64,000 nt of DNA from Asterias amurensis. Taxonomy: Eukaryota; Echinodermata; Asteroidea; Forcipulatida; Asteriidae. Positions 23,333-44,300 of this stretch are shown here, one piece after another. Location: positions 9,176,494-9,240,493 of the forward strand of contig NC_092661.1 of NCBI RefSeq assembly GCF_032118995.1. Reading direction: 5' to 3'. The first letter of the stretch is position 1, and each line of letters begins with the position of its first letter. The position numbers were made by a program, and so were the translations under genes. Under the pieces are notes generated by a model. The model was not told where the DNA came from. It searched no databases and worked only from the letters and a program-made list of their open reading frames with translations.

Positions 23333-23742
23333 AGGCAGTGGACACTATTGGTAATTACTCAAAATAATTATTAGCATAAAACCTTACTTGGTAACGAGTA
23401 ATGGGGAGAGGTTGCTAGTATAAAACATTGTGAGGGTCCTAGGGTCCAAGTATCTCTCTTCAGGCATTGCATTACATTGGTGCGATACCTGGGCCAAATT
23501 TCATGGCTCTGTTTACCATAAGCAAAGAATTAGTTACAGAAGCAGGGAATTCTGTGGTTACGGTAAGCGTATTTCACAGGTTAGCGACAAAATTTTGGCT
23601 TTTGCGCGTGCATACTCCACGTTACTAGGCGTTCTACGCTTACAAGGCTAGCGCAGAATTTCGCGCTTGCACGTAGGTGGGGAATAGTGATCGTAAGTGC
23701 AGAATTCGGCGGTAAGCAGAGTCATGAAATTGGGCCCTGATG
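23333..23742. mobile_element. F1 left end fused to a family A2 MITE
   Basis: 23333-23440 is the left third of F1 (AGGCAGTGGACACTATTGGT after TTAA). 23488-23742 is a family A2 element with ends GGGCCAAATTTCATGGCTCT and AGCAGAGTCATGAAATTGGGCCC; its relative is at 43768-44003. Confidence 0.65.
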
Positions 23743-25303
23743 TTTAAGTTGTCTCCACTTTTAAAGAATATTTGATATTTCTGAGAAGTACCTGATCTTG
23801 CCACATTTGATGAAGCACCGCTGATAATATATTGCATTCGGAAACCACAAACAAATTACCCAAGTGTGGAATATTTCATAAAAATCAGATATGTATTAAA
23901 GGTATAGTTATAGCAAGGTTTGGTGGGCAATGAGATGAATAAATTATTTATAAAAATATAAAACTGATTTAACAGTTACTAACAGTACTTTTAGTATTAC
24001 CTCAAAATATTGCCAAGAAGATGCAAATTCTATGTTTGCTTGAGTTGAAAGACTGCCTTACATCACCCCAAAATGGTTCCCTTAAACCTTTGTGGAACAA
24101 TCAAATATTGCTGAAGATTGTCCCGTGCTTAGAGTTGGAAAAAAAAAACCACCCACAACTCTACACCTTTCAAACGTTAGTATCCGCTACAACATAGGAT
24201 TTAAAATTGCATCTAGCTACAAGGCAGACTCGATGATCTAGTGGCAAGAAACTGTATTTTTTTTAAAGTATTTTTTTCTGATGTTTTATGAGATACTACC
24301 CAATTCACAAGGCCGGACGGCCACTTTAAGGTGAGGGTTACACTTATTGGCTATGAACCCAAAAAAACTGTCACCAGGGGCACACTACATGTACATGTAC
24401 TCCTTGGGCTGGAACAGGGTTACCCCTTCAAAGTCCATAAGGATGTAAGCTTGAGTATCATCCACTAGGAGCTTAGCTGGTGGAGCAGAACGCAATACCT
24501 TCCCAACTTTTTTCAAAGCAATTATGGTTATAAGAGCCTTGCTCAAGGACACAAGTGTCGTTACTAGGATTTGAACCCACACTACATACATACAACTAAA
24601 TGTTTATAAAGCGCCTTTACATCAAGATCAAAGCGCTGAAAACCCCAGGCAGAGCTTGCGCCCGGTGAACCAAGACCGCTTGCAAGCCACGATAATACAA
24701 TTCAAACTGGGCTCAATTTCATAGAGCCGCTCAAGCAGAAAATAATGCTTTACAACTTCCTGCTAAGCAGAAGTGAGCAGGATGCCAGTCACAAACTGTA
24801 AGCACAATTTGGTTAGCTTAGAAGTTGGTCAAATAAATAATAACAACAATGAAATAATAACCAAAAATATAATAATCAGTGTTGTAGTCAAGACCTCGTA
24901 GACCGAGACATTTGCAGTCCGAGACCGAGACCAAGACTGAGACACCAAAAAAAGGTCTTGAGACGGTCTCAAGACCTACAACACTGATAGTAATTACAGT
25001 GTAAAACAAGAGAGTTAATTTACTTGTTTTACATTGCGTAAATTCAGTTAACAGGTGCACATGTGGTCAAAAATACTGAAAATTGCACTGGAACCAACAT
25101 TTTGCTTCTGAATAAAACTTTTCAAACAATTCAGTAAATTCTGAAACCCATACTCATACTTCCTGCAAATGTGATACAAATTTTGACAAAAATATTCCCT
25201 GCGAATTTGTGACACTCAAAAATGTGTGTCAGATTCGCATTCACAGGAAGTATGCACCGGGCTTAACCGCTACAATTAGACATAACAGATTATTAGAATT
25301 TAA
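23743..25303. other. Region between exon 6C and exon 6B, repeats only
   Basis: 24520-24590 is a SINE fragment (TTGCTCAAGGACACAAGTGTC). 24713-24830 is a family A fragment. 24880-24990 has GAGACCGAGACC-type short repeats. 25147-25263 is a decayed family C MITE (CATACTTCCTGC ... GCAGGAAGTATG theme). I found no exon 1-5 copies here. Confidence 0.55.
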
Positions 25304-25674
25304 AGGAACACATTGCCTTGGATCGGCCGAGTTGGTCTTTGAAAAGGGTTTGTAACCGGTTTTTTATAAAATGCATATGGTTGGAAAGATGTTTTATAAG
25401 TAGAATACAATGATCCACAGAAATTTGCCTCGAAATTGCGTGGTTTTCCTTTTACTGTGCCACCTAACACGGTCGGCCATTTATGGGAGTCAAGGGAGTC
25501 AAAAATTTGACTCCCATAAAAAGGTAAAAGGAAAACCGTGCAATTTCGAGGCATGTTTGTGTGGATCATTGTTTTCGACTTTTACAACATCTTTCTACCC
25601 ATATGAATTTTATAACAAACGGTTACAAACGCTTTTCAAAGACCAACTCAACAGATCCAAGGCAACGTATTCCT
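25304..25674. mobile_element. TTAA-flanked palindromic MITE, family F3
   Basis: 371 bp, almost one long hairpin: AGGAACACATTGCCTTGGAT at the left and ATCCAAGGCAACGTATTCCT at the right. TTAA at 25300-25303 and 25675-25678. The inner arms (CCTCGAAATTGCGTGGTTTT and its inverse) pair as well. The twin is at 34708-35089. Confidence 0.9.
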
Positions 25675-25871
25675 TTAAATCGAGGAAAGAAAGAGAGGTC
25701 TAAAGAGAGGCATTGTATTTGGCCATTTGGAAAAAATAGGAAAAGTTTAAGCTTTCATAGTCTTTTCAGGCTATTTGAAACAAATTTTCCTGATTTTCTG
25801 AGGGCAAATCAATCGGAAATCCGACTTAAGTAGGAAGAATATCATGCCTGAATAATTGACTTCTTTAGACG

Positions 25872-35896
<10,025 letters not shown>

Positions 35897-37637
35897 CTGC
35901 AAATCACAAACCGAAAGAAGAACGAATATATTCATTTACTTTCCTATATTTTACTGTTACAGACCCCCCCCCCATCCCAATTGAATTATATCTAATCTTA
36001 CTACTGCTGCAAGTTGTTCGACTTACATGAAACACACACTGTTGCCTTACAAAAAAAAACTTTAAGAATCTTATAGGAATCTTATAGGAATCAAAGAAGT
36101 GACGAAAATCTATAGGAACCCTATATAAATCCTATAGGACTTTTAGCCCGAATGTGATACAACTTTTGACGTCACAATCTTGCAAGAATAATTCGCATCA
36201 GTTGAATTGTGCTCAACTCCTGTGAAAAATTTGCTGTGAAAACAGCCCTGTGATGTCAAAATACGCTTTGCATTCGCAAGAAGTATGAACCGGGCTTTAT
36301 TGTTACATGTACTTGTTGTATAGGAGTTATTTTGTTAATAGTCTGTTGTATAGCTTGTTGTTTTGTTTTGTTTTATTGACAGTTCCTTGATAAGCCCCGC
36401 TTTTGTTTTCTTCTTAAAGTTGATGTTATGTGGAAAGAAACATTGCTTTGAATTGAATAGATGGATTGTACTAAGCAACATTGATCGCCATATTTTATTA
36501 AATGTGTACGTGTGCAAGGCTATCATTGGCCGAGAGTTGTGCGCAGCGTGTACACCCGTGCACCTTTTCATTGCTTATCATCAAATATGGCGGTCAATGA
36601 CGCTTAGTGCAATCCATGTATTGAATACTTAACACCTGTTTAAAATAGGAAATGTACAATAGCTATATACATGTACATGGAAAGAAAGTGTAATGAATAT
36701 TAACAGTAATTTATAGGTAAAATTCTTTTCTGACCCGCCTCAGTTAAATGGCACTTTTCAAGATGAAACAATGTTACAAAAACTTCATCAACTCAAAATT
36801 AAAGACAATGGAGGTTCTCATTCAATGTTCATTATGTGTAAAATCTTTAATCTCAAAATTGACCCAAAATTAGTTTTGTATTTTTTATTTATAAAAACCT
36901 ACATAATAAATTGTACTTCATTTTAATAGCCCTCTCATCGTGCTGCCACCATCTTGGTCATGTTCCCATTATCCAACAACAGTAATGAATGCCAGAACTA
37001 TTTTTACTTAAAGGAACCAAACTAATTCACCTTCCAGCCTCGGTTTGGTTAACATTGATTTGAATGGGAGAAAATCAAGATGGCCGCATTATGATATAGG
37101 TCTATTGTAAAGTGTCTAGTTCTCGAACCCACACTCGGCTGATTAAAACACCAGGGCCAAATTTCACAAAGCTGCTTTTGAAGCAGGAAATATTGCTAAG
37201 CAAGTCTTTGCTAAGCAGAAATGAGAGGCAACACAACTGGTACATGTACATGTGACATGGTGGTTATGGTGGTTACCTTTTTCTGGTAAGCATAACTTTT
37301 TGTGCATACGCAGCTTCATGAAATTGGGCCCAGAATTTGAGTCCAGTGTGCTCGACCATTCAGCCCCGCCACATCAATCTAACCAAACTGAGGTTGGAAT
37401 GGTAACAAAATAGTCTGGCCCCAATGTATACAAATTATAATTAGTATTCATGATTACTACAGTACAGTAGAAAACAAGACACGGGTGGCGGCTTGACGAT
37501 AACAAATAGTAGGCAAATATTTCTTGTTCCTTTTTTAACATCAGCCATTAAAATAAAATTTTGTGTAAAAATGAGCCAAAACAGACAAAACAAGGGTGAC
37601 AAAACAGAAGATGGAGAGGTGAGCACGTACGCGAACA
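35897..37637. other. Region between transporter blocks, left of the 2.5-kb element
   Basis: 36145-36296 is a family C MITE and 37152-37331 a family A MITE. 36059-36140 has repeated AATCTTATAGGA. At 37571 a plus-strand ATG opens MSQNRQNKGDKTEDGE and then GTGAGC, a possible first coding exon with nothing recognisable after it. No exon-1-like sequence for the second transporter block found. Confidence 0.45.
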
Positions 37638-40145
37638 TAGTCTTGGTTCCAAGACCATTGGTGTTGCGCGGTCACATACAACCAACGTTCCGATTATGCA
37701 CGGCAAAAACTGTCCACGCTTGTAATGAACGAACGCTAGCGGGCGCTCTGTTTCTCTGCTTTAGATCTCACCATGTCCTGTGCTCACCATGGTCTTGGAT
37801 ATTTGCAAATTGAAGGCGTGGCCAGACTATGTAAATTACTTTTAATGTATGCAATATTCATATCACGTGACGAATCGAAGATGACTATTCAAACTAGTTC
37901 GAGTCAAAGGTCAATATGATCGGCGGTCTATTTTTAATAATCTTTGCTCAAAGAGTGATTCCGTGGTCATTATAGGCCTATTAAAAGGAAAACAGTGAAA
38001 TTTTAAGTACAGGTACCTATTCAGATTATGGATACGTGACGATTTGAAATCGTAAATAATGGTCAAAAATCGAACGTAAAATTAGCATTCAGAGAGTCCG
38101 TGTATCGGACGCTGTATGGCCCCACGGCGTGGAGCAATCGGAACGTGAAACTGAAATAAGCCTTGTGGAGTATCACGTACCGCCCATGCCGTGTCTCGTG
38201 GGGGTTGGAGGTGTTAAATCCCAGGCGCTATGAACTCCCAGCTTGCGGGTGTCGAATCCGTTGTTTCTTATGATCGCAACGTTCCAATATGCTCCATTTT
38301 GATTCATGGCCCCCTAATTTCTTTTTGTTATGAGTTTTCAGGTAATTTTGATGATGTCAAAACGTAGGAATATCGCATTTTGTTATATTGACAGTGTTAT
38401 TGTGTGAGTAGCTTACAAAAATTATGAGAATTTTGTATAAAAGGTTTAAATAAAAATAATGCTAAAACAAAATTCCCTCAAAGCATAATTTTGTCAAACA
38501 AAGTATTATTTTTTAATTCTGTGAATGAAGAGTTATTTTTGAGGTAATGATTAAACTGGGCAACTAGTGGAATTTAATGACCCGACTATTCGCCTCAAAT
38601 AACTGGGAGTTGAATAGCAGTAGTCGCCGCTGGACAAGCAATCAAAATTCCAAATTTCTCATGAGTTATTCCAAAAGATATTGTTACGACTACATTCCAA
38701 AAAAATGTTATATGGTTACGTTCCAAGCTACGCAGCTACTCGGCTACGTTTACGTTCCAAGATACGCTTAGGTCTACGGTTCTTCAAGTAACACTATAAT
38801 ATCAAAAGGTATGTTTTCAAGCCCGAGTCAAGTTACGCTTACATTCCAAGATACGCAGCTACGTTTACGTTCCAAGATACGCTTAGGTCTACGTTCCTTC
38901 AAGTTACACTATAATATCAAAAAGTACGCTTTCAAGCCCGAGTCAAGCTATATAGTTCAAAGATACGCAGCTGCGTTTATGTTCCAAGATGCTACGCTTC
39001 AGTCCAAGATATGCTTACGTTCCAAAAGATGTCAACGTTCCAAGCTACACAGCTACTCAGCTGCGCTACAGATCTGCTTACGTTCCTTCAAGTTACGCTA
39101 TAATATCAAAAGGTACGCTTTCAATCCCATGTCAAGTTACGCTTACGTTCCAAGATACGCAGCTACGAATTACGTTCCAAGATATGCTTAGGCTCCACCA
39201 AAAGATACCGTTACGTTCAAGCTACGTAGCTACTCAGCTACGCTTATACACTCCAAGATACTATTAGGTTACGCTACAATATCAAAAAGTACGCTTTCAA
39301 TCCCGAGTCAAGCTACGCTTACGTTCCAAGATATGCAGCTACGGTTACAATTCAAAATACGTTCTCCCAAAGACGCTTTTGAATCCCTCAAGATTTCCTT
39401 CCCCCAAGATTAAAAAACTTTCACTGTGAATAACACTACAGTGCCCACCAGTTAATATAATACTGTACAAAATTTCTTTACTATCCAAAAATTTACATGG
39501 CACTACATTAACTTGGGCACTACAAAATTTCAAATTTAATTAAAAATTGGCTGGCAACCAGTTTCTGCTAAGCAATACTATTTTGTGCTAACTATAAGCA
39601 AATTGTTTAGCCAATACAGGCTTCATCAGTGTGGGCCCTGGCACGTCGGGAGCATAACGCCACGATCGCATTTCAAGCTGCATATCATGGCAATGCAGTA
39701 GTCTGGATCTGGACATTATACATAAAAATGTTTGTGTTGGTACCACAAACCTTTCTTTATCGTATTTCCACCCTGTGTCAAAGTTTCAAATCCTACTGAT
39801 CTGGACATTATTATACTCCGATAAAAACATATATACCAAAGATACTATAGTATCTTTGTATATACCCACACACAGAGTAAAGCAAAAGTCATGCAACGGA
39901 ATTACTGCATGCATTGTACACTACATGCACAACACTGATGAATTATTCATGAGCCAACCGCAACGCAGCCTCTGATTGGCTCCACCGGAAAGTCGGGGGA
40001 GATTTGCCGAAAAACAATAAAAAAGTTAAGACCCGTCGTTGCAAATATTCAAGACCATTGTGAGATCTAAATCAGAGAAACAGAGCGCCCGCTAGCGTTC
40101 GTTCATTACAAGCGTGGACAGTTTTTGGTCTTGGAACCAAGACTA
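37638..40145. mobile_element. 2508-bp TIR element, TAG...CTA ends, 9-bp duplication
   Basis: Both ends carry TAGTCTTGGTTCCAAGACCA (inverted at the right). Arms of well over 100 bp share AAAACTGTCCACGCTTGTAA, AACGAACGCTAGCGGGCGCT and TTTAGATCTCAC; the left arm has an extra insertion. The 9-bp sequence ACGCGAACA lies directly outside both ends (37629-37637 and 40146-40154). The interior has a tandem array (38690-39345) and no transposase, so it is non-autonomous. 9-bp duplications fit Mutator-like elements; TAG/CTA ends also occur in hAT, which makes 8-bp duplications. Confidence 0.9.
38690..39345. repeat. Irregular tandem array of ACGTTCCAAGATACGCAGCT
   Basis: Short units GTTACGTTCCAAGATACGC, AGCTACTCAGCTACG and TTCAAGTTACGCTATAATATC alternate, forming a larger repeat of about 130-150 bp three to four times. 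Open plus-strand frames here (38811-39191) only reflect the repeat. Confidence 0.85.
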
Positions 40146-40154
40146 ACGCGAACA

Positions 40155-40265
40155 TGTTGTGGCAGACAAAGTACCGATAATGGTTTTTGAAAATAACAAT
40201 GTTGGCGATAAAATGGAATGCATAGAATAAATTATTGACTTTTGGGCACATCATGGAGGAGAATG
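40155..40265. repeat. Local duplicate of the sequence 3' of exon 6A
   Basis: TGTTGTGGCAGACAAAGTAC, CAATGTTGGCGATAAAATGG and AATGCATAGAAT parallel 40490-40600 (TTGTTCCAGACAAAGTACGG, TATGTTGGTCATAG, AATGCTTAGAAT). The second copy ends at the exon 6A stop codon. Confidence 0.65.
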
Positions 40266-40360
40266 AAAACATTTACAACAGTAATGGGTTTTCATTATTT
40301 TCTTGCAACTCAAACTTTCATAGGTTTATTGTTTTGATTTTTGGGGTTGAACAAATAATT

Positions 40361-40432
40361 GACTAGAGTGGGATTCGAACCAATGACCTCCGGATTAACG
40401 TGCCAGCGCTCTACCAACTGAGCTATCTAGCC
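40361..40432 (-). repeat. tRNA-like unit of a SINE, anticodon-like GTT
   Basis: 72 nt in minus sense: acceptor GGCTAGA / TCTAGTC pairs fully (one G.T), D-arm GCTCAGTTGGTAGAGC, loop ACGTTAA with GTT, B-box GGTTCGAATCC. Position 33 is C instead of T, and the anticodon and T stems have mismatches. Flanks (ATATTGACAAAATAGGGACA upstream, CAATTATTTGTTCAACCCC downstream) match those at 46502-46573, so it is a mobile copy, not a functional tRNA. Confidence 0.75.
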
Positions 40433-40600
40433 CTATGTTGGCGGTGTCCCTATTTTGTCAATATTTTTGTTTATTATTTTGCATACAAGTACATGTTGTT
40501 CCAGACAAAGTACGGATACTGGACAATCACTATGTTGGTCATAGCTTTAATTCTGTAAAATGGAATGCTTAGAATGAAATGTTGAATTTCAGACAAATCA

Positions 40601-41304
40601 TCAATCTTTTTTCTTCTCCTGTGTAATTTTTCTCCCAGGAGGTATAGCAATCAGTAAACATGTCCCCATCATGGCGCAGAATACACCCGTCAGCCCTGGG
40701 GCATTCGGACCATACTCCAACATAATACCGCTGACCAGCGGCGAGAACGATCGAGCCACCGACATGAAAGATTGACTCATCCCCAGCAATGCTCCGGTCT
40801 TATCCTTATTTCCGCGGCTGATACTAAGATCCGTGATGCAAACCCGAGAGATTGGATTGACCACCGAGAGTAACCCCGTGAGCACGACGACGACGAAGAG
40901 ACTCGGCGCGAACGTCAACCCGAACAGAATAAAACACAGCAGGGCGCTGCAGTGCAGCAGCAGCTTAGCAATGCTGCTGTAGAAGCTGATGATTCGACCC
41001 ACGAGCATTCCCGCCGCAACGGCAACGAAGGCGCCAAAGCTTATCAGCCAGCCGTTGATTTTCGGCGTAGTGTGAAAGCGTTCCTCCATGATCAGGGTGA
41101 AGTTACTCCGGTACATCATGATCGCGAAGCCCATGATCAGCTGAAGGAAGAGGAGGTCGCCGCTTGATTTGACGACGTCCTTGAACGACTTGAGGAAACC
41201 TGGCTTGGTCTGGATACTGTACTCCTCTTGGGTGAAGGATGAAACTGACTTTGTTTTCTCCAGGGGAGGATTCTTCTGTGGATGGACGAGGATGTAAACA
41301 AAAA
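40601..41304 (-). CDS. MFSD9: MFSD9 exon 6A (last coding exon)
   Basis: 704 nt encoding residues 201-433 (helices 7-12). Acceptor CTCGTTCTTGCAG before TTTTTGTTTACATCC. Starts FVYILVHPQKNPPLEKTKS, has GDLLFLQLIMGFAIMMYRSN and GALLGMSQS, and ends ITQEKKKD, TGA. Confidence 0.95.
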
Positions 41305-44300
41305 CTGCAAGAACGAGAAAAAAGAGAAAATTCCAGATACAAAATATTTGATTGGTGAAACTCCGGAGTGTCTACACTTGATGGCTTCTACAATGAATCC
41401 GGTTCACACTTCAAACTGAAGAAAATGCAAAAAAGGATTTTTGTGGAATACAATACAATACAATACAATACAATACAATGGGTTTTTATATAGCGCCATT
41501 TCATTTAGAGCGCTTTAGACAAACAATAGCAATGCAAATAATACAACAAATGAACAATAAAGCAATTGATCTGATCAATTGATCAATGCAGTACACTTCA
41601 AACTAAAAATTTGCACAGCCACACAATGCTCAGGATGGAAATAGCAATTTTTTTTAAGGAAAACAAAAACCAAGTCAACAATTATTGTGTCACTGGGATG
41701 AGAGAGGTTGGTTCTGAAAATGTTCCATATGATCAATTTATCAGTAAAATAAAACCCTTTTCACACCACTCTATTCCCCAGGGTTGCCCCCGGAGGAATA
41801 ACAGTCAGTCTGTTCACACTATGATCGCTTTAACCCCCAGTCTGCCCTCTGTCTGCCCCAGCAAATGGACATACACCAGGGAATAGCGACCACTGCTCTG
41901 GAGTAGAGTTAAGTAGTAAAACTCTGGGGTGTTCTTGAAATGTGCAACCGGAACCCCGTGGAATAGGGATGCAATGTGAAACTGCACCGGGGAAACCGTG
42001 GGGTAAATGAACAGTCCCGGGCCTCCCCGGGGCTGTATTCCACGGGGATAAGAGACACAGTGCGAACAGGGCTTAAATAGTGCATCATGAATAGGTTACA
42101 CACACTGGTGTGTGGGTTAATCACATATACCACAAAATGATTGGGTAGCACTCACCAAAGTTGACTACAAAGATGGCTGCCGTGCAAGTAGCAACTTTGT
42201 AGAAACCGCCCTCGTACTCCGCTAGGTAACCCCCAAATAGAGGACCAACGATGAATCCTGTGCTCGAGATGGCGCCGTATCGTCCAAACACATGAGGGCG
42301 CTCTTCCTTGGGTGTGATTTCCGCCAGGTAGGCTTTGACGGTTGCTATGCCATGTTTAAAAATACCTGAAAAGTGAAAGAAAAGTTCGCTCAATCAAAAA
42401 AAACAAGTCACAGAATGAGGCTGAAACTAGCTTTAGAAAATTAAGCCTGGATGCTTCGTTTTTGAAAGGGCAAGGGCACCAAGGCATTTTCTCCTTGGTA
42501 AACATGGTAAAGGGCACCCTATGAGGAAATTATAAGTTCTTACTGGAGCATTTCAAGGGCACCAAGGCAATGACCAGGGGGCATGGAGGCAAACGCTTTT
42601 GTTGCCTCCGTGAAGTATCAGGCCAAAGAAAGTGAATACTGACGACTTGAAGCAGAGTAAGCAATGCGTGCGCATCCATACAGAGAGGGATATTATTTTG
42701 ACACATTGGTGTTTTTTGAATTTTTTAGACACATATTTTACCACACAACACCCCAGGATTAAGTAAATAGACAAAACTCGTCTTACCCAGAGGAATTCTT
42801 GAGAGAATAAGTACGAAGACGGACGAGGCAAAGATGTTGATGGTGTACCCTACAGCGCACATGAAGAGACAAACTAAGAGAACTGGACGTCTACCAAGAA
42901 CATCACTCAGTCGCCCCTGAAAATAAAACCCAGCCGTCAAAACAATAAAACCAAAAAACCATCCTGCACACAAATTGTCTAAAGCCTGGTTCATACTTCC
43001 TGCGATTGCGAAGCAAATATTGACGTCACAACTCTGTTTTCACTGCAATTAATAATACACAAGAGTTCTGCTGCTGTGAATTATTTGTTGCGAATTTGTG
43101 AGGTTATTATTTGCTTTGCATTTTCGCATTCACAGGAAGTATGAACCGGGCTTGCCAGCATTTTTCAGTTAGGCGCTGACAAGGAAGAAACATGAAGGAA
43201 TCAGTTTTCGAGACAGAAATAATTTCCCACTTAAATATTTGAATTCGATTTCGAGACTTCAGAATTAGATTTTGAGGTCCCGAAATCAAGCATCTGAAAG
43301 CACACAACTTCGTGTGACAAGGGTGTTCTTACATTATTATCTCACAACTTTGACGACCAATTGATTTCAAATTTTCACAGGTTTTTTTATTTTTTGCATG
43401 TTGAGATACACCAAGTGAGAAGACTGGTCTTTGACAATTACCAATAGTGTCCAGTGTCTTTAAGGAAATGGGTGCCTCATCAGGATCAGAACCCAAATTC
43501 TGACAACATCAGACTTCGCATTCACTACATCCCCTATTTCTCTCGGACGGTAGAAAAAAACTCTGAAGTTACTCACCACAAACGGTCCAGAAATAAGCTG
43601 AAGAATGCCGTAGACAGAACCTGAGAAAGCAGACAGAAATCAAGAAATTAGTCTTAAAATTTATCCAGATATTAAGAAGTCTTTAATCTTAATATATTGT
43701 CGAAAGAAGTTGAAGAACTGAAAAGCTAGAATGTTAGACAATCTGGACTAAGATCATGTCACAATTTCATTGCTCTGCTTACCGCCGTATGCTGTGATCA
43801 TCAATTCTTCGCTTACAAGGTAAGCGCCAAATTTCTGTGCCAGTTCATGTGGTTGTGAAGAAAAGAATGACTAGTAATGAGCAGTACGCACGAGCAAGCA
43901 AAAATTCCATGCTAACCCGCGAAATACATGTCGAAATTTGCTGCTTCTGTAAGCGCCGATTCTTTGCTTACGGTATTAGCAGAGCCTTGAAATTGGGCTC
44001 TGAACTCCCGTCTACTTTGAGATAATAAATAATGATAATACTTGGTTCTTAATAACACATATAGAAGCTAGATCGAGGTATTTAACAACAATACCATCCC
44101 TGTTTACGAGGCATACATGTACTTGGACCATTCCTCAACCATTCACAAGATCATGGGAGTGCCATACAAACTCATGCTGTTTATTGAAGCTTCAGAAGCT
44201 ACAAGAAAACAGTACTAACAACAAAACTTACAAATAGACCCAATTTCATAGGGCTGCTTAAAAGCAGAGAAAATTGATGATCAATATTCTGCTAAGCAAA

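Noticed and set aside
38577-39267. Overlapping plus frames rich in Tyr/Ser/Arg
   Set aside because: They fall inside the tandem array of the 2.5-kb element and change with the unit register.
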